Assembly: GCA_023159155.1 (NCBI GenBank) | Contig: JAJNNX010000070.1 | Span: forward strand, 174,601-238,600 | Direction: 5' to 3' | DNA from: Ustulina deusta | Lineage: Eukaryota > Ascomycota > Sordariomycetes > Xylariales > Xylariaceae | Length of the DNA: 64,000 nt | Shown here: one piece after another, positions 45,247-56,683 of the stretch | How the letters are laid out: every line of letters starts with the position of its first letter | How positions within the stretch are numbered: the first letter of the stretch is position 1 | The notes under the pieces: generated by a model | The model's input: the letters and a program-made list of their open reading frames with translations, nothing else | What the model was told of the DNA's origin: nothing | Database searches by the model: none | Made by a program: the position numbers and the translations under genes

Positions 45247-45815
45247 GGAGGCAGCACGGCCACAGGAACAATAGCTGCACAGCTCCTTAGGCATTCAGGC
45301 TACGGCCCCATCGTCACATACTCGCCGCGGAACTTTGACATGGTCCGCGAGAGGGGTGTTTCAACCGTCTTCGATTACTCTGCCCCAGATGTCGTTACGG
45401 AGATCAAGACGCACACGGGTGGTCGTCTCAAGCACGTGCTGGATTGCATTAACGACGCCCACAGCGTCGCGGTGTGCTACGGTGCAATCCAGCGTGAGGG
45501 GGGGCGATATGTGTCGCTCGAACTTGTTCCTAGCGATTGGGTAGCCAAGCGACGGGCCGTACGCCCAACCTTTGTTCTGGGAGCAGGGGTATATGGTGAA
45601 GAGATTAAATTGGGCAATAGCGGCTATGATCGATGGAGAAGCATGATTTTGCGGTGAGGTATTTGGGGATGATCCAGCGACTGCTGGACTGAGGCGGATT
45701 GCGAGCGCATCCGTTAGAGCCATTGCAAGGAGGGCTACAGGGCGTTGTAGGCGGGCTAGAGCGATTAGCGAGGGGAGAGATCTCGGGGGAAAAGTTGGTT
45801 GCCGCTATTAAATGA
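45247..45815 (+). pseudogene. Fragment of a trans-acting enoyl reductase-like (MDR) gene
   Basis: Coding similarity begins abruptly at the nucleotide-binding loop GGSTATGTIAAQLL, so about half of the protein (the N-terminal GroES-like domain) is missing. It continues HSGYGPIVTYSPRNFDMV, then GGRLKHVLDCINDAHSVAV and GGRYVSLE. A frameshift occurs near 45640, after which DFAVRYLGMIQRLLD is read in another frame. A TGA then interrupts before GGLRAHPLEPLQ and a conserved end LARGEISGEKLVAAI. This is the pattern of LovC-type enoyl reductases that work with highly reducing polyketide synthases. It starts only about 90 bases after the oxidase stop on the same strand. It is a clear pseudogene. Confidence 0.8.
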
Positions 45816-46047
45816 TCAGCGAGGTGGTATTCCTGCCACTTCAGTGCTTCAGTCACCTCATATATTGTCTCTTCAGGGTAGACAGGCTGTGCTTAGCATG
45901 TGATGCAGATAGACATTCCACTCCGATTAGCTCATACTTGGACGACTCCTTGTCTTCGAGTCTCTATTTGACGTCTCTTTTTGATAAAATCTCTCATGTA
46001 TGAACTGTTGAGCTTCTGCATCCAGAAATCTCAAAAGAGTGGCAACA

Positions 46048-47709
46048 ATGCCAAACGATTGCGAGGGGCCCGAAGAAATCAGGCAGGAGGCGCATAGCGA
46101 CTCAGCCACCTTGGGTACGGGTCGCGAGAACCCATCCCCCAACGTCCGAACAGGAGAAACACCGGCTGAGCTCAACGGTACCGGTAGCGCATCACCCCCG
46201 ACCTTCAAGCCAGGATTCCGAGTGTACGCTATCGTGATCGGGCTTGGTATCACAAATTTGCTCGCAGCGCTAGAGAACACTGTCGTCTCGATTGCAGCTC
46301 CTGTGCTGTTGACAGACCTTCGCCTCGGTGCCAATTTTATTTGGGTAACTAATGCCTTCTTCCTTTCAAGGTACTTTTTTTCTCTTCTCCTTATCACCGC
46401 TTGAGGTGACCGTCGTATAACCTCTTTGTCAAAATTAGTACCGCGATCCCACTTCCTTTCGGGCAATTTCGCAATGTCTTCGGTCGCCGGTATGTCATGC
46501 TCAGCGCCATCGCCAGCTTCGTGCTCGGAAGCGGCATTTGTGGCGGTGCGAATACTGGGGGCATGTTGATTGCTGGGCGAGCTGTTCAACGCGTCGGTTC
46601 TGGTGGTATCATCATGGTATCTAGCATCGTTGTCAGCGATCTCGTACCCTTGCATCAACGTGGAAATATGTCGGCCACAAATGTCTTTCTGGGAAAAGTT
46701 AAAACGTGTCGACCTCGTTGGAAACGTTGTACTTGTGGCAAGTACGGTATCTGCCTTTTATACTCTCAGCTATGCTGGCACTCTGTATTCTTGGCAGTCC
46801 TGGCATACGTTAGTCCCGCTCTTGCTGGGCCTGTTTGGCCTTGGTCTCTTCGCATGGCTTCAAGGGGTTACTTTTTCAACGGAACCTCTAATGCCGTTGC
46901 GCTTCTTTCGAGCCCGTACCTCGGCCATCTTGGCTATCAGTACATTTATATACGCGGCTTTGCTCTACTGGTGTATCTTCTTCCTGCGCGTTTTCTTCCA
47001 GGCGGTCAAGTTATACTCGCCACGCCAATCCGGCGTTGCTCGTCTTCCCATTTCACTGCTCGGTATCTCGGGCTCTATCCTAGGTGCCGTTGCGCTTACC
47101 CGCTGGGGTCGGTATAAGCCAATTCATATTTCCGCATTTGCAATCCAAGTCATTGGGCTTGGCCTGCTCACACTGCAGCGAGAGGAAACACCTGTCGCTG
47201 AGTGGGTTGTCTTCCAAAGCATCTTTTCAATAGGCCTTGGCCTGGTCTTTTCGACGTTGCTCCCCGCCTTCCAGGCATTTATCCACGAGCGCGATCTCGC
47301 GAGCTGTACGGCAGCCTGGTACTTCATTCGCCTGTTTGGCCACGTGTGGGGGGTGGCGACCCCGGGCGCCATTTTCAATAACCGCATCGATGTTTTACTG
47401 GCCCAAGGAGCCATTTCAGATGCCGAGGTAGTCCGAAGACTATCGGCAGGGGCCGCATACCAGGCCGCTTCAGCTTCGTTCGTTAAGCAACTTCCGCCTG
47501 CGCGACAGGTCGAAGTCCGCGCCGTTTACAGGGAGGCGACGCAGCGTGTGTTCCAGATTGCGATTGTCTTTGCGGGTGTGGCGTTTTTGTTAAGCCTGTT
47601 CGAAAAAGAAATTGAGCTACGAAAAACACTTGACACCGAGTTCGGGCTGGAGAAGAAAGAGGGCGAGGAAGCTCCTGTACGGAGCCCAAATCTAAATCTA
47701 CACAACTAG
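46048..47709 (+). pseudogene. MFS multidrug-type transporter (14-TM DHA2-like) with an internal out-of-frame deletion
   Basis: Exon 1 (46048-46370) encodes a polar N-terminus and the first helix (VYAIVIGLGITNLLAALENT, then VVSIAAPVL). After a normal intron (46371-46438), exon 2 continues PFGQFRNVFGRRYVM, then GGANTGGMLIAGRAVQRVGS and VVSDLVPLHQRGN. At about 46670-46681 the reading jumps one frame to QMSFWEKLKRVDLVGNVVLV. The roughly 50-60 residues that normally lie between (motif C helices, FYINLP region) are missing. The rest is open to 47709 with about eight helices and a charged tail. The family exports toxins or metabolites at the plasma membrane and is often encoded in secondary-metabolite clusters. 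The deletion should abolish function. The start ATG at 46048 follows AACA, a good context. Confidence 0.85.
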
Positions 47710-48008
47710 CTAGGGTCAATTCTGGTCGGGGATGGAGGCGTTGATTTTGAAGCTGTCTGCGGTTTGCATGTTAGCGCGATACAAAAACCGAGGATTAAGG
47801 AACCTTCGTAGTAGGTACCTAAGTAAGCAGGAGCTAACCTAAGGCAGGTTAGTACTAGGTAGTACCAGGTACCTAGCGTTTAAATTTCCAAAAGAGGTAA
47901 AGAGTGAGGCTCACTATGCAGGTAGTAATCATCTACCTAAGTACCTATACCTCTATGTATGCATGTAAGTAAGTGGCCCGCTACCTTACCGTCAGATAGT
48001 GGGTTTAG
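47710..48008. other. Transition from genes to the A+T-rich block
   Basis: About 300 bases rich in TAGGTACCTA-type words, as in other spacers of this window. No gene. Confidence 0.5.
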
Positions 48009-48041
48009 GGAGCGGTATATTTGCCGCAAATATACTGCTCC
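48009..48041. repeat. Near-perfect hairpin at the edge of the A+T-rich block
   Basis: GGAGCGGTATATTTGC and GCAAATATACTGCTCC form a 16-bp stem with one mismatched (G-T) pair and a one-base loop. TTAGG/CCTAA-like flanks extend it. This is the last ordinary-composition sequence before the A/T block and may be a transposon end or an excision scar. Confidence 0.7.
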
Positions 48042-49937
48042 TAATTTAAAGCGCGCTATAAAAGTTAGTAGAATAGTTGTAGTTAATTTTTTTATAACGT
48101 GCAAAATTTTAAAAGGTTTAATTAAGGTTGTACGTGCTAAGTTTAAAATGTTTCTAAACTTAAACGTTTTGTTTGTTTTAAGCTATATATTTATTATTTT
48201 TTAATTAGAACGTTTTAAAAACTAAAATATTTTAAATTTTTGCATGTGCTAATTAGGTTTACGTGTGCTAAATCTAGTAAGCGGTTAATTTATAGTTTAA
48301 TTTAAGGAGCAATATTATTACAAGTTCTATATAAAGAACTATTATAATTATTACTAAATTATTTTAAATAATAAATATTATTAGGACTTAATTATTTATT
48401 ATAATAATATAAGTATTAAATAAATAAATATTTAGCTACTTATTAAATAATTAATATATTACTTAAGTATTTATTTATTTATTATATTTAAAGTCTAATA
48501 ATAAATAAATAATTTTTAAGCTATTAAATAAATTAAATATATTAATTAATAAAAAAAAAATTATTTATTTAATTAGTAGCAAAGTTTTATTTTATTTTAT
48601 TTTAAATAAATAAAATTATATATAAACTAGATTGTTTAAGAGCTAAAAGCTTAATAATTTTTTAATTAGATTAATTAAGCTTAATAATAGTTATAAAAAA
48701 CTAGCTTAAGTTAAGTTATATAATTAGAAAATTAGTTAAATAATTAATTTATTTAAGTAATTTAATAATAAAAGTAATAATATAAAAAAAATAAAGAATA
48801 TTAGAGCTTAAACAATAAAATTAGATTAAGTTTGTTTTTATAAAAAAAAAAATTATAAGTACTAAAAAATGTTTTATAAACAAAAAAATAGTCTAAGCAA
48901 TCTTTATATTTTTTATAATATATAATATAATATTTTTAATAAAGTATAATATAATAAGTGTTTAATTTATAGCTAAAATAAATAGTTAATATAAATATTT
49001 TTAAAATATTTGTTTAATATATTTATTTGTAAAAAAAAACCTTTTTTTACTATTTAAAGCTTGTTTTTCTAATTATAATAATATTTTTATTATAGTTTAT
49101 ATAGTATATATTACGCAAACTAGCACAAAATATTATAAATATTTTAAAAATTTATATTAGTAATCTAAATAATTTTTTATAATATTTTGTTTTAATTTAA
49201 ACTAATATAAATAATTAAATATATATAGTATTATTAATTATTTAAATAAAAATTAATAGATTATTTAAATTTTTAGTATTAATTTAGTTAATATTAATAT
49301 TTTAAAAAAGCAGTCTAATAAATATAATTAGTACTGTTTTGCTTAAGTTTTAAAATAACGTAATAATTTTAAGTTTGTTATATTTAAACTTATTTATTAA
49401 TATTAGTTAGATTGTTTATATTAAGTTTTTGAACTTAAATAAATATTATTTAGGGCTTTAATAATTTGTTTAAGTAATAATTATTTTTTATTGTTTATAA
49501 TATATTAATTTTTAGTTAATATTTAATTAAAATCTTTTTTAAAAAAAATAAAAATTTAAAAATAGTTTTTTTAATAAAACTAAAAATTTCTTTTATTAAA
49601 ATATAGCTATATTTAACTCTAGCCCAAAAATTTAACTAAAACTATAAATTAAAATAGAATATATTCTAATAATTTATATTAAAACATAGGTACTTAGTGC
49701 TTTAACTTTATAAACCTTTATAATAAAAGTAAATATTAGTCTAAAAAAAAAGATATATCTAACTATATTTAATATTACTTTTTTAGATTTATAAAAAATA
49801 TTTCTAATAAAAAAAAAGAAATATAAAAAAAACTATTATTTATATTATTTATTTATGTTTTAATTTGTTTAATAATACTATTAATAAGAATACTAATCTA
49901 TATTAATAAAAAATATTGTAATAATATAATCTAATAT

Positions 49938-50523
49938 TGTTATAAATAAAAAGTTTATAAGGTTAAGTATAATATATAGAGGGATAAATTATATATTTGG
50001 TAAGGTTGGCTTATAAAACTAAAGCTTATAAAAGGAAGATTTTTTATTAAAATAGGTGCAGATATAGTATATATATATAGCAAATATGCATTAGTTCTAG
50101 TATGCTAGGCATAACAACTATTCTTTTTTTTTTAGTTAGGTTATTTTTAACTTAATATATATAAATATATAAAATATAAAATATATAATATAAGTAGGTA
50201 GTATATATATGTATAAATAGGGGGTAATTTAAGTATAGGGTTTATATAAAATTAAAGTAATATATATATAATTAGTGTAATATAATTAATTAAGTGTTTA
50301 TAGGTATAAGTATATAAGTATTTTTATTATATTAGTAATATGTAATAATATTATTAATTAGAAGTTTTAGTATATATATAGTGTAGTATATATATATATA
50401 TTATATATTTAAGTATATAATAAAATTTAATACTAGTAATTTAAGCGTAAGCTATATATGAATTGCTTATAAAACTAATTTAATTTTATATAAATATTCT
50501 AGCTTGGTTTTTTTTTTTTTTTT
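49938..50523 (+). repeat. Mutated dispersed repeat, copy 1
   Basis: It starts TGTTATAAATAAAAAGTTTA and shares blocks with copies 2 and 3, including AAGGTTGGCTTA, ACTAAAGCTTATAAAA and GTATGCTAGGCATAACAACT. It ends in a 16-base T run. The TG start suggests a long terminal repeat, but no CA end or target duplication could be fixed. Confidence 0.6.
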
Positions 50524-50650
50524 AGCTACTGAAATAGAGCAGGGCTCCTAATCGGCGTATTGCACACTAAAACCAACCAAACCTACCTAATTATCCCGTA
50601 TCGGACTACGTTTTCCGACTTGCGGATTTTTGTACAGATTAGGTTAAGAT
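50524..50650. other. Short island of ordinary base composition in the A+T block
   Basis: About 125 bases (for example GAGCAGGGCTCCTAATCGGC) interrupt the A/T sequence directly after the T run of repeat copy 1. They contain C, G and CpG sites that RIP has spared. No family, ends or coding potential are recognised. Confidence 0.6.
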
Positions 50651-53067
50651 CTAATATATAAATATAAATAAAAATATAATAATTAATTAATAAAATCAAT
50701 CTTTTAACTCTTATTTAATATTTTGTATTAATTGTTTGTTTATTTATGCTTACTAAAAAAAAAAGTTGTTTATAGCTTTAAATAAAAACGCGCGCTTTTT
50801 ATATTTTATATTTTATAATTTCTAAAATTTTTAAAAATATGTTTTACTTTATAACTAAAAACTTATTTTTTATATATATATATTAGCTTTATTACAAACT
50901 TTTTAAATTATTAAGTTTTTATTTTTAAACTATAATAATTAATTTAAACTATAACTAATTATTTATTTATTTTTTTTAGATTTTTATTGCTAAGCTTTTT
51001 TAGTTTTTATATCTATTTTTAATAATTTAACTTTTTGTTTTTTTTGTATACTTAATACTTTTTAAGCAGTTTTTTAATTTTTAAATTTTTTAATATTTGT
51101 TTAATTAACTATATATATTTATAAATTATATTTTTTTTAGAACTTTTATTTAGTAAAAAAATTTAATATAAAATAATTTTTTATATTATTATATATATTA
51201 TTTTTTTAAAATATAAAAAGAATTTATTAATAAATAAGTTTTTTATAAATTATAGTTTAAGCTTTTTTACTATCAAAAAAAAATTAGCGTTGCTTACTAA
51301 AATTAAATATATTAAAATATTTATATTTTTAATTAAATTTTTTAAACTTAGGTATAATTATTAAAATATTTTTTAATTAGCTTTATATTAATTTTTTAGG
51401 CAATCTAATAATTGTTATTTTTTTATAAATAAACTAAAAAATAAAAATATTTATTATAAAAAAATCTAATTTGATTTAAAAAAAAAATCTATAAAATATA
51501 TTTTATATATTTATATTATTATTTATTAATTAATTAGCTTTATAAAATAAAGTAATTACTAATTATTTTTTTATTTTAAGTAGTATTAACTAAAAAAAAA
51601 GCTTTATTTTAATAATTGCAATTCTAGTATATAATTTTATTTTTTTAATAATATTTAAGCGATTTTTTATAATTTTAATATTTACTATTAGGTTATTAAA
51701 CGTTAATTTTTAGCTATTAAATTATAAATTTTTAAAAAAAATATTTAAATATTTAAAAAGTAATACTATATAAATAATATATATTAAACTATAGTTTTAT
51801 TAATTATTTTAAGTATATAAAAAAGCTATATACATAAAATAAAAAAAATATATTAAAAAATAGCTTTAAGGTTTATTAACTAATAATATTTTTAAAAATT
51901 TATATTTAGTAATTATAAATAAATTATTAATATTTTTTATTTTGTTTAAAAATCAAATTAATAAAATAAATAGTTTATTTTTATTTATTAATAATTATAA
52001 CAAAAAAATAATTTAATTAGTTATTACTTGCTTTAAAAAGTTTAAGCTTACTAAGTATTACTTATTTAATTTTAGGAATTAATATAATTATAACTATTTT
52101 TTTATTAAGTTTTATAAATTAAGCTATAAAATAATTAAATAATTTAAATAATTATTTATAAGCTATTTTTATATTTAGCTTATAGAGCTAAATAGTAAAT
52201 TATACCCCAATATTTATAGTATTAGCTTAAGTATATTGTTTTTATTTAATTATTATATTAATAATTCGGACATTAAAGCTATTAATTATTTAAATATTTT
52301 TAAAAAAAAAAAAATTAGTTATTTTTTAAAAAATTTGTTATTTATATATTAATAAAAATCCTAATTCTATTAGCTACTAAGCATTGCAATAGTAAAGGAA
52401 TATTTTTATATTTTGGGTTATACGAATTATATATTTTTATAATTAAATCTTGCAAATATTTATAATATTTTAAGTAGAGTTTTATAAGTTAGAAATTAGT
52501 AAATAGAATAATTAGCTAAAAAATTAACTAATTTTATTAAAGAATTAGTTAAGCTAGCTAGATTAATTAAGTTTATAATTAGAAATCTAAAACTAGCTTT
52601 TTTATATAAACTATAATATAATTTTGGTAATATTTTAATAAATTGTTTTATATATTTTTATTTAGATTGTAAGGTTTTTTATTTATAGTATTTATTATTT
52701 TTTTTTAAAGCTTCGGCTTATAAAAGGCTAAAAATATATAGGTTCTATAAAAATAACTATAGCGCTAGTTATTATTTTATTAAATACTAGAAATTAATAC
52801 TATAAGCTTAGGTCTAAGCAGGTAACTATTAAATAATAATTTTTAAATATAATTAAAAATAATAAAAACTTTTTAGTAAATATTAATTATTGTACTATTA
52901 TTAATAAAATTTATAATATATAATATTTTTTGTTTAATATTATAAATTATAACAAACTAATAATTAAAATTATATTTAGCCTTAGTTGCCTTAATCGCTC
53001 TAAATATTGCAAAACTAGTAGATTTATCTTGCTTTTTAAAAAATTAAAAAATAAAGTAGTTCTTATC

Positions 53068-53673
53068 TGTTATAAATAGGAAGTTTACAAGGTTAGGTAC
53101 AATATATAAAGAAATAAGTTATATATTTAGTAAGGTTGGCTTACAAAACTAAAGCTTATAAAAAAAAGATTTTTTATTAAAATAGGTACGGATATAGTAT
53201 ATATATATAGTAAGTATGCATTAATTCTAGTATGCCAGGCATAACAACTATTCTTTTTTTTTTAGTTAGGTTGTTTTTAACTTAATATATATAAGTATAC
53301 AAAATATAAAATATATAATATAAATAGATAGTATATATATGTATAAATAAAAAGTAATTTAAATATAAAGTTTATATAGAATTAAAGTAATATATATATA
53401 ATTAATATAATATAATTAATTAAGTATTTATAAGTATAAGTATATAAATATTTTTGTTATATTAATAATATATAGTATTATTATTATTATTAATATAAAT
53501 ATTTTAATACTTATATAATATTATTAATTAGAAGTTTTAATATATATATAATATAATATATATATATATTATATATTTAAATATATAATAAATTTTAATA
53601 CTAATAATTTAAGCGTAAGCTATGTATAAATTGTTTATAAAACTGATCTAGTTTTATATAAATATTCTAGCCT

Positions 53674-53707
<34 letters not shown>
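53068..53707 (+). repeat. Mutated dispersed repeat, copy 2
   Basis: It starts TGTTATAAATAGGAAGTTTA, in the same orientation as copy 1 about 3.1 kb away, and ends in a run of 32 T residues. It keeps more C and G at the start than copy 1. Differences between copies are mostly C/T or G/A, as RIP would give. Confidence 0.6.
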
Positions 53708-53710
<3 letters not shown>

Positions 53711-56405
53711 TGCTGCTATTATTTTAGTTAGTTTTAACTATTCTTTTATTTCGCTACTATTATTTTTTACTTTTTTTGCACTTTTTTTACCTTTTTTTTT
53801 TTTTTTTTTATGCTAGCATTACTATATCTAACGCTAACTCTATTACTTTTTTTTTAAATAATAAGCCCTTTATTATTTATTATAACTATTGCTTTTAGTA
53901 TAAAGCTTGTTAAGAAGTGATTAATAGTTATAACTATTGCAACTATAAGCGTTATATATATAAATAAAGTATATATATTAAAAATAAAGCATATAAGCGC
54001 AAAGCTACTAAAAATCTAATCTATAAAGCGTATACGTATTAATACTATTTTAGTAGTATTTATAATAGGGCTTAGCTTAATTTTGGCCGGCTTATCTAAG
54101 TTATTTATATAATAAAAAAAGCAAGGGCTTTTTTTTATAATAAATATTAAAAAGGCAAAAAAACATATAAGCTAATAAATATAATTATATTTATTTTATA
54201 TTAATATTTTTATTAATTTAAATATATTATATAATTAGGTCCTAGGTTTAATATTTTTTAATATAGTTTATATAAACAAATTATTAAACTGGTTTTATTA
54301 GTTTTTTAACCCTAAATTAAATAAAAATAACTATAAAATTATAAATAAAACAGGCTTAGGTGCTTAGCAAATATTTTTAAAGTTTTATTAATAATTTACT
54401 AGTATTTAATTTTGTTTATTAAAAGTATTCTATTGTTTTATAGTAATTTATTGCTTTTAGTTTAAAATTATTAGTACTTTAAGTAATTTAAAAATAAATA
54501 GTTTTATTTTTATTTTGTAGTATATTTATTAATTATTTATATAAGTTTAGAATATTTATGCTATATATATTTAAATAATAGTATAGCAAAAAAATATATT
54601 GTTTTAAATAGTAGCGCGTATTTTTTTTAATGCTATAAATATTTTTATTTATTTTTAGTTCGTAAAGTTATCTAATATAATTAAATACTAGCTTAACACT
54701 AGGCATATTTTTATAAAAATATTTTATACTTTTAATTTAAAGATTATAGTTATATACTATAAATATTAACTATTTGTTATTTTATATTAAAAATATAAAA
54801 AATAGTAGTAAGTATTATTAATTAAATTATTTGGACTACTAAATTAGCTAATATAACTAATATAGATATTATTTATTTTAATAAGATTTAATTTTAAAAA
54901 TAGTTTATATATAGCTTAATAGTAAAGCATAAATTAAATATTTAAAATAGTTAGTTTAATTTTAACTATATAAATATTTATAAGTTTATTTTTATTAATT
55001 TGTTAGAATTTTGGGCTAATATAATTATAAAAATAATAAGTTTTTAAATAATAAAGCAAAATATTTTTAAATAAAAATAAAAATAATTGATTTTTTTTTA
55101 TAATTAGTTCGGGTATAAATTATTAAGTTAAAAGTTTTTTTTTTTTTAGTAATTTTACTATTATTTAAAAGTTTATATTGTTTTAAGTACTATAATATTA
55201 ATAGTTAATACTTATTAGTTATATTTAGTTAGCTAGCTTTTTTATTTAATTTTATAGTATAACTTATAGCTATATATTTGTTTTATTATTATATTTTTAA
55301 TTTTTAATTTATTTAAATTATTTATAAGATTTAGTATAAATAAATTATATATAGTATTAGTTTTTTAAAGTTTAAGTAATTAAATAAAAAAAATATTATA
55401 AAAATAGATATATTGTGCTAAAAATATAAAGCAATATATTTATAATCTAATATAGCTAAGGATCTAAAATAGGCTAATAAACTTAAGTATAAGTTTAAAA
55501 TATTTAAAATTTAAATTTTTTATAAATAATACTATTATATTTCTAACTTTATAAGTTATAAGTTTATGTTTAATATTATAGTATTTTTAATACTTTTTAA
55601 TTATAATTTGCTACTAATTTTTTAAGTTGTTTTTAATAGTTTATAGTTTTTATAATTATTTTTGTATTACTAGTACCCTTTTTAAAATAAAATTATTTTT
55701 AATAAATAGTTTAAACTTTAGTATATAGTTATATAAAGCTTTAAAAAATAACTTGCTAGTTATATTATTAATAGCTAAATTAATTATAAAATATATTTAA
55801 AAAAATAGTTATAACTAATTAGTTTATTTATTATTAATAAAGTATTTAAAGTAGTTTTTAATTATTTGATTTATATATTTTATTTATTTATTAGTTCTAA
55901 AATAAAATATAACTAAATATTTTTTTTTAATTTTAAAATAATAGTATAGATCTAACTAGAAATAACTAGTAAAAAAAAAACTATAGTTTAATATAATACT
56001 TATAGAACTTTTATAAATATATTTAATTTTTTAATAAAATAGAATAGCAAACTATATTAAAATTATTTTAGTATTAACAAAAAATAAATATATTAATTTA
56101 ATAAATTTATTAATAATTACTAAAATATAATTAATTTAGTAGTTTTTATAAAAAGTTAAAAATAGTTTAATTATAAAGTTTATAAATAGTTTTTATATAA
56201 TAGCTAAAAATATAAGTAAAATATTAAGTTTGCTATATTTTTGGTAATATTTTGCTTTTGATCTAAGGCATATTATATAACTATTTATATAGTTATTAAT
56301 ATTTGTTTTTATTTTTAGCTAAAAAAACTTACGTTATAATAGTTTAAATATATATTTTTATTTAAAATGTTTTACTAATAAATTATTATAATATAATTTA
56401 ATAAG

Positions 56406-56410
56406 CTAAA
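56406..56410. repeat. Target-site duplication, left (CTAAA)
   Basis: CTAAA immediately precedes the TG of the solo LTR and is repeated exactly at 56679-56683. Confidence 0.75.
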
Positions 56411-56550
56411 TGTTTGAATGGAGTGTACTGCATATTTCCAAGGCAGCAGTACATGCCTGCAAGGTTGGTGGAATACAGTCTATTCACTATATGCCACACT
56501 CAAAGGAAGGAGAGAAAGGAAGGAAATGGGTAGGTGGGAGCCCCCTATAT

Positions 56551-56570
56551 ACCCCTTCGTACGAAGGGGT
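56551..56570. repeat. Perfect 20-bp palindrome in the solo LTR, first copy
   Basis: ACCCCTTCGTACGAAGGGGT is its own reverse complement. Confidence 0.85.
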
Positions 56571-56618
56571 CTGTAGGTGGTCCCTAGCCGGACCCCTTGG
56601 CCTAGACCCCTTGGCCAG

Positions 56619-56638
56619 ACCCCTTCGTACGAAGGGGT
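56619..56638. repeat. Perfect 20-bp palindrome in the solo LTR, second copy
   Basis: Identical to the copy at 56551-56570. Two shorter ACCCCTTGGCC units lie just before it. Confidence 0.85.
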
Positions 56639-56678
56639 CCGTAAGTGCCCTAGCTAATTGCGTACGATTAATCCAACA

Positions 56679-56683
56679 CTAAA
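56679..56683. repeat. Target-site duplication, right (CTAAA)
   Basis: An exact copy of 56406-56410, directly after the terminal CA of the solo LTR. Confidence 0.75.

Larger units (their letters stand above)
56411..56678. mobile_element. Solo LTR (268 bp) of an LTR retrotransposon
   Basis: The segment starts TGTTTGAATGG and ends ATTAATCCAACA, giving the canonical TG...CA with short inverted ends. It is flanked by a perfect 5-base duplication CTAAA. Its base composition is ordinary in the midst of A/T-only sequence, so it arrived after the surroundings were mutated, or escaped because it is shorter than the length RIP recognises. It contains two copies of a 20-base palindrome. The open frame across it (56410-56682) is not a gene. 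No internal retrotransposon region is next to it, which fits LTR-LTR recombination. Confidence 0.8.

Noticed and set aside
56410..56682. 90-codon open frame in the A+T block
   Set aside because: It coincides almost exactly with the solo LTR and only looks coding because that segment has ordinary base composition.
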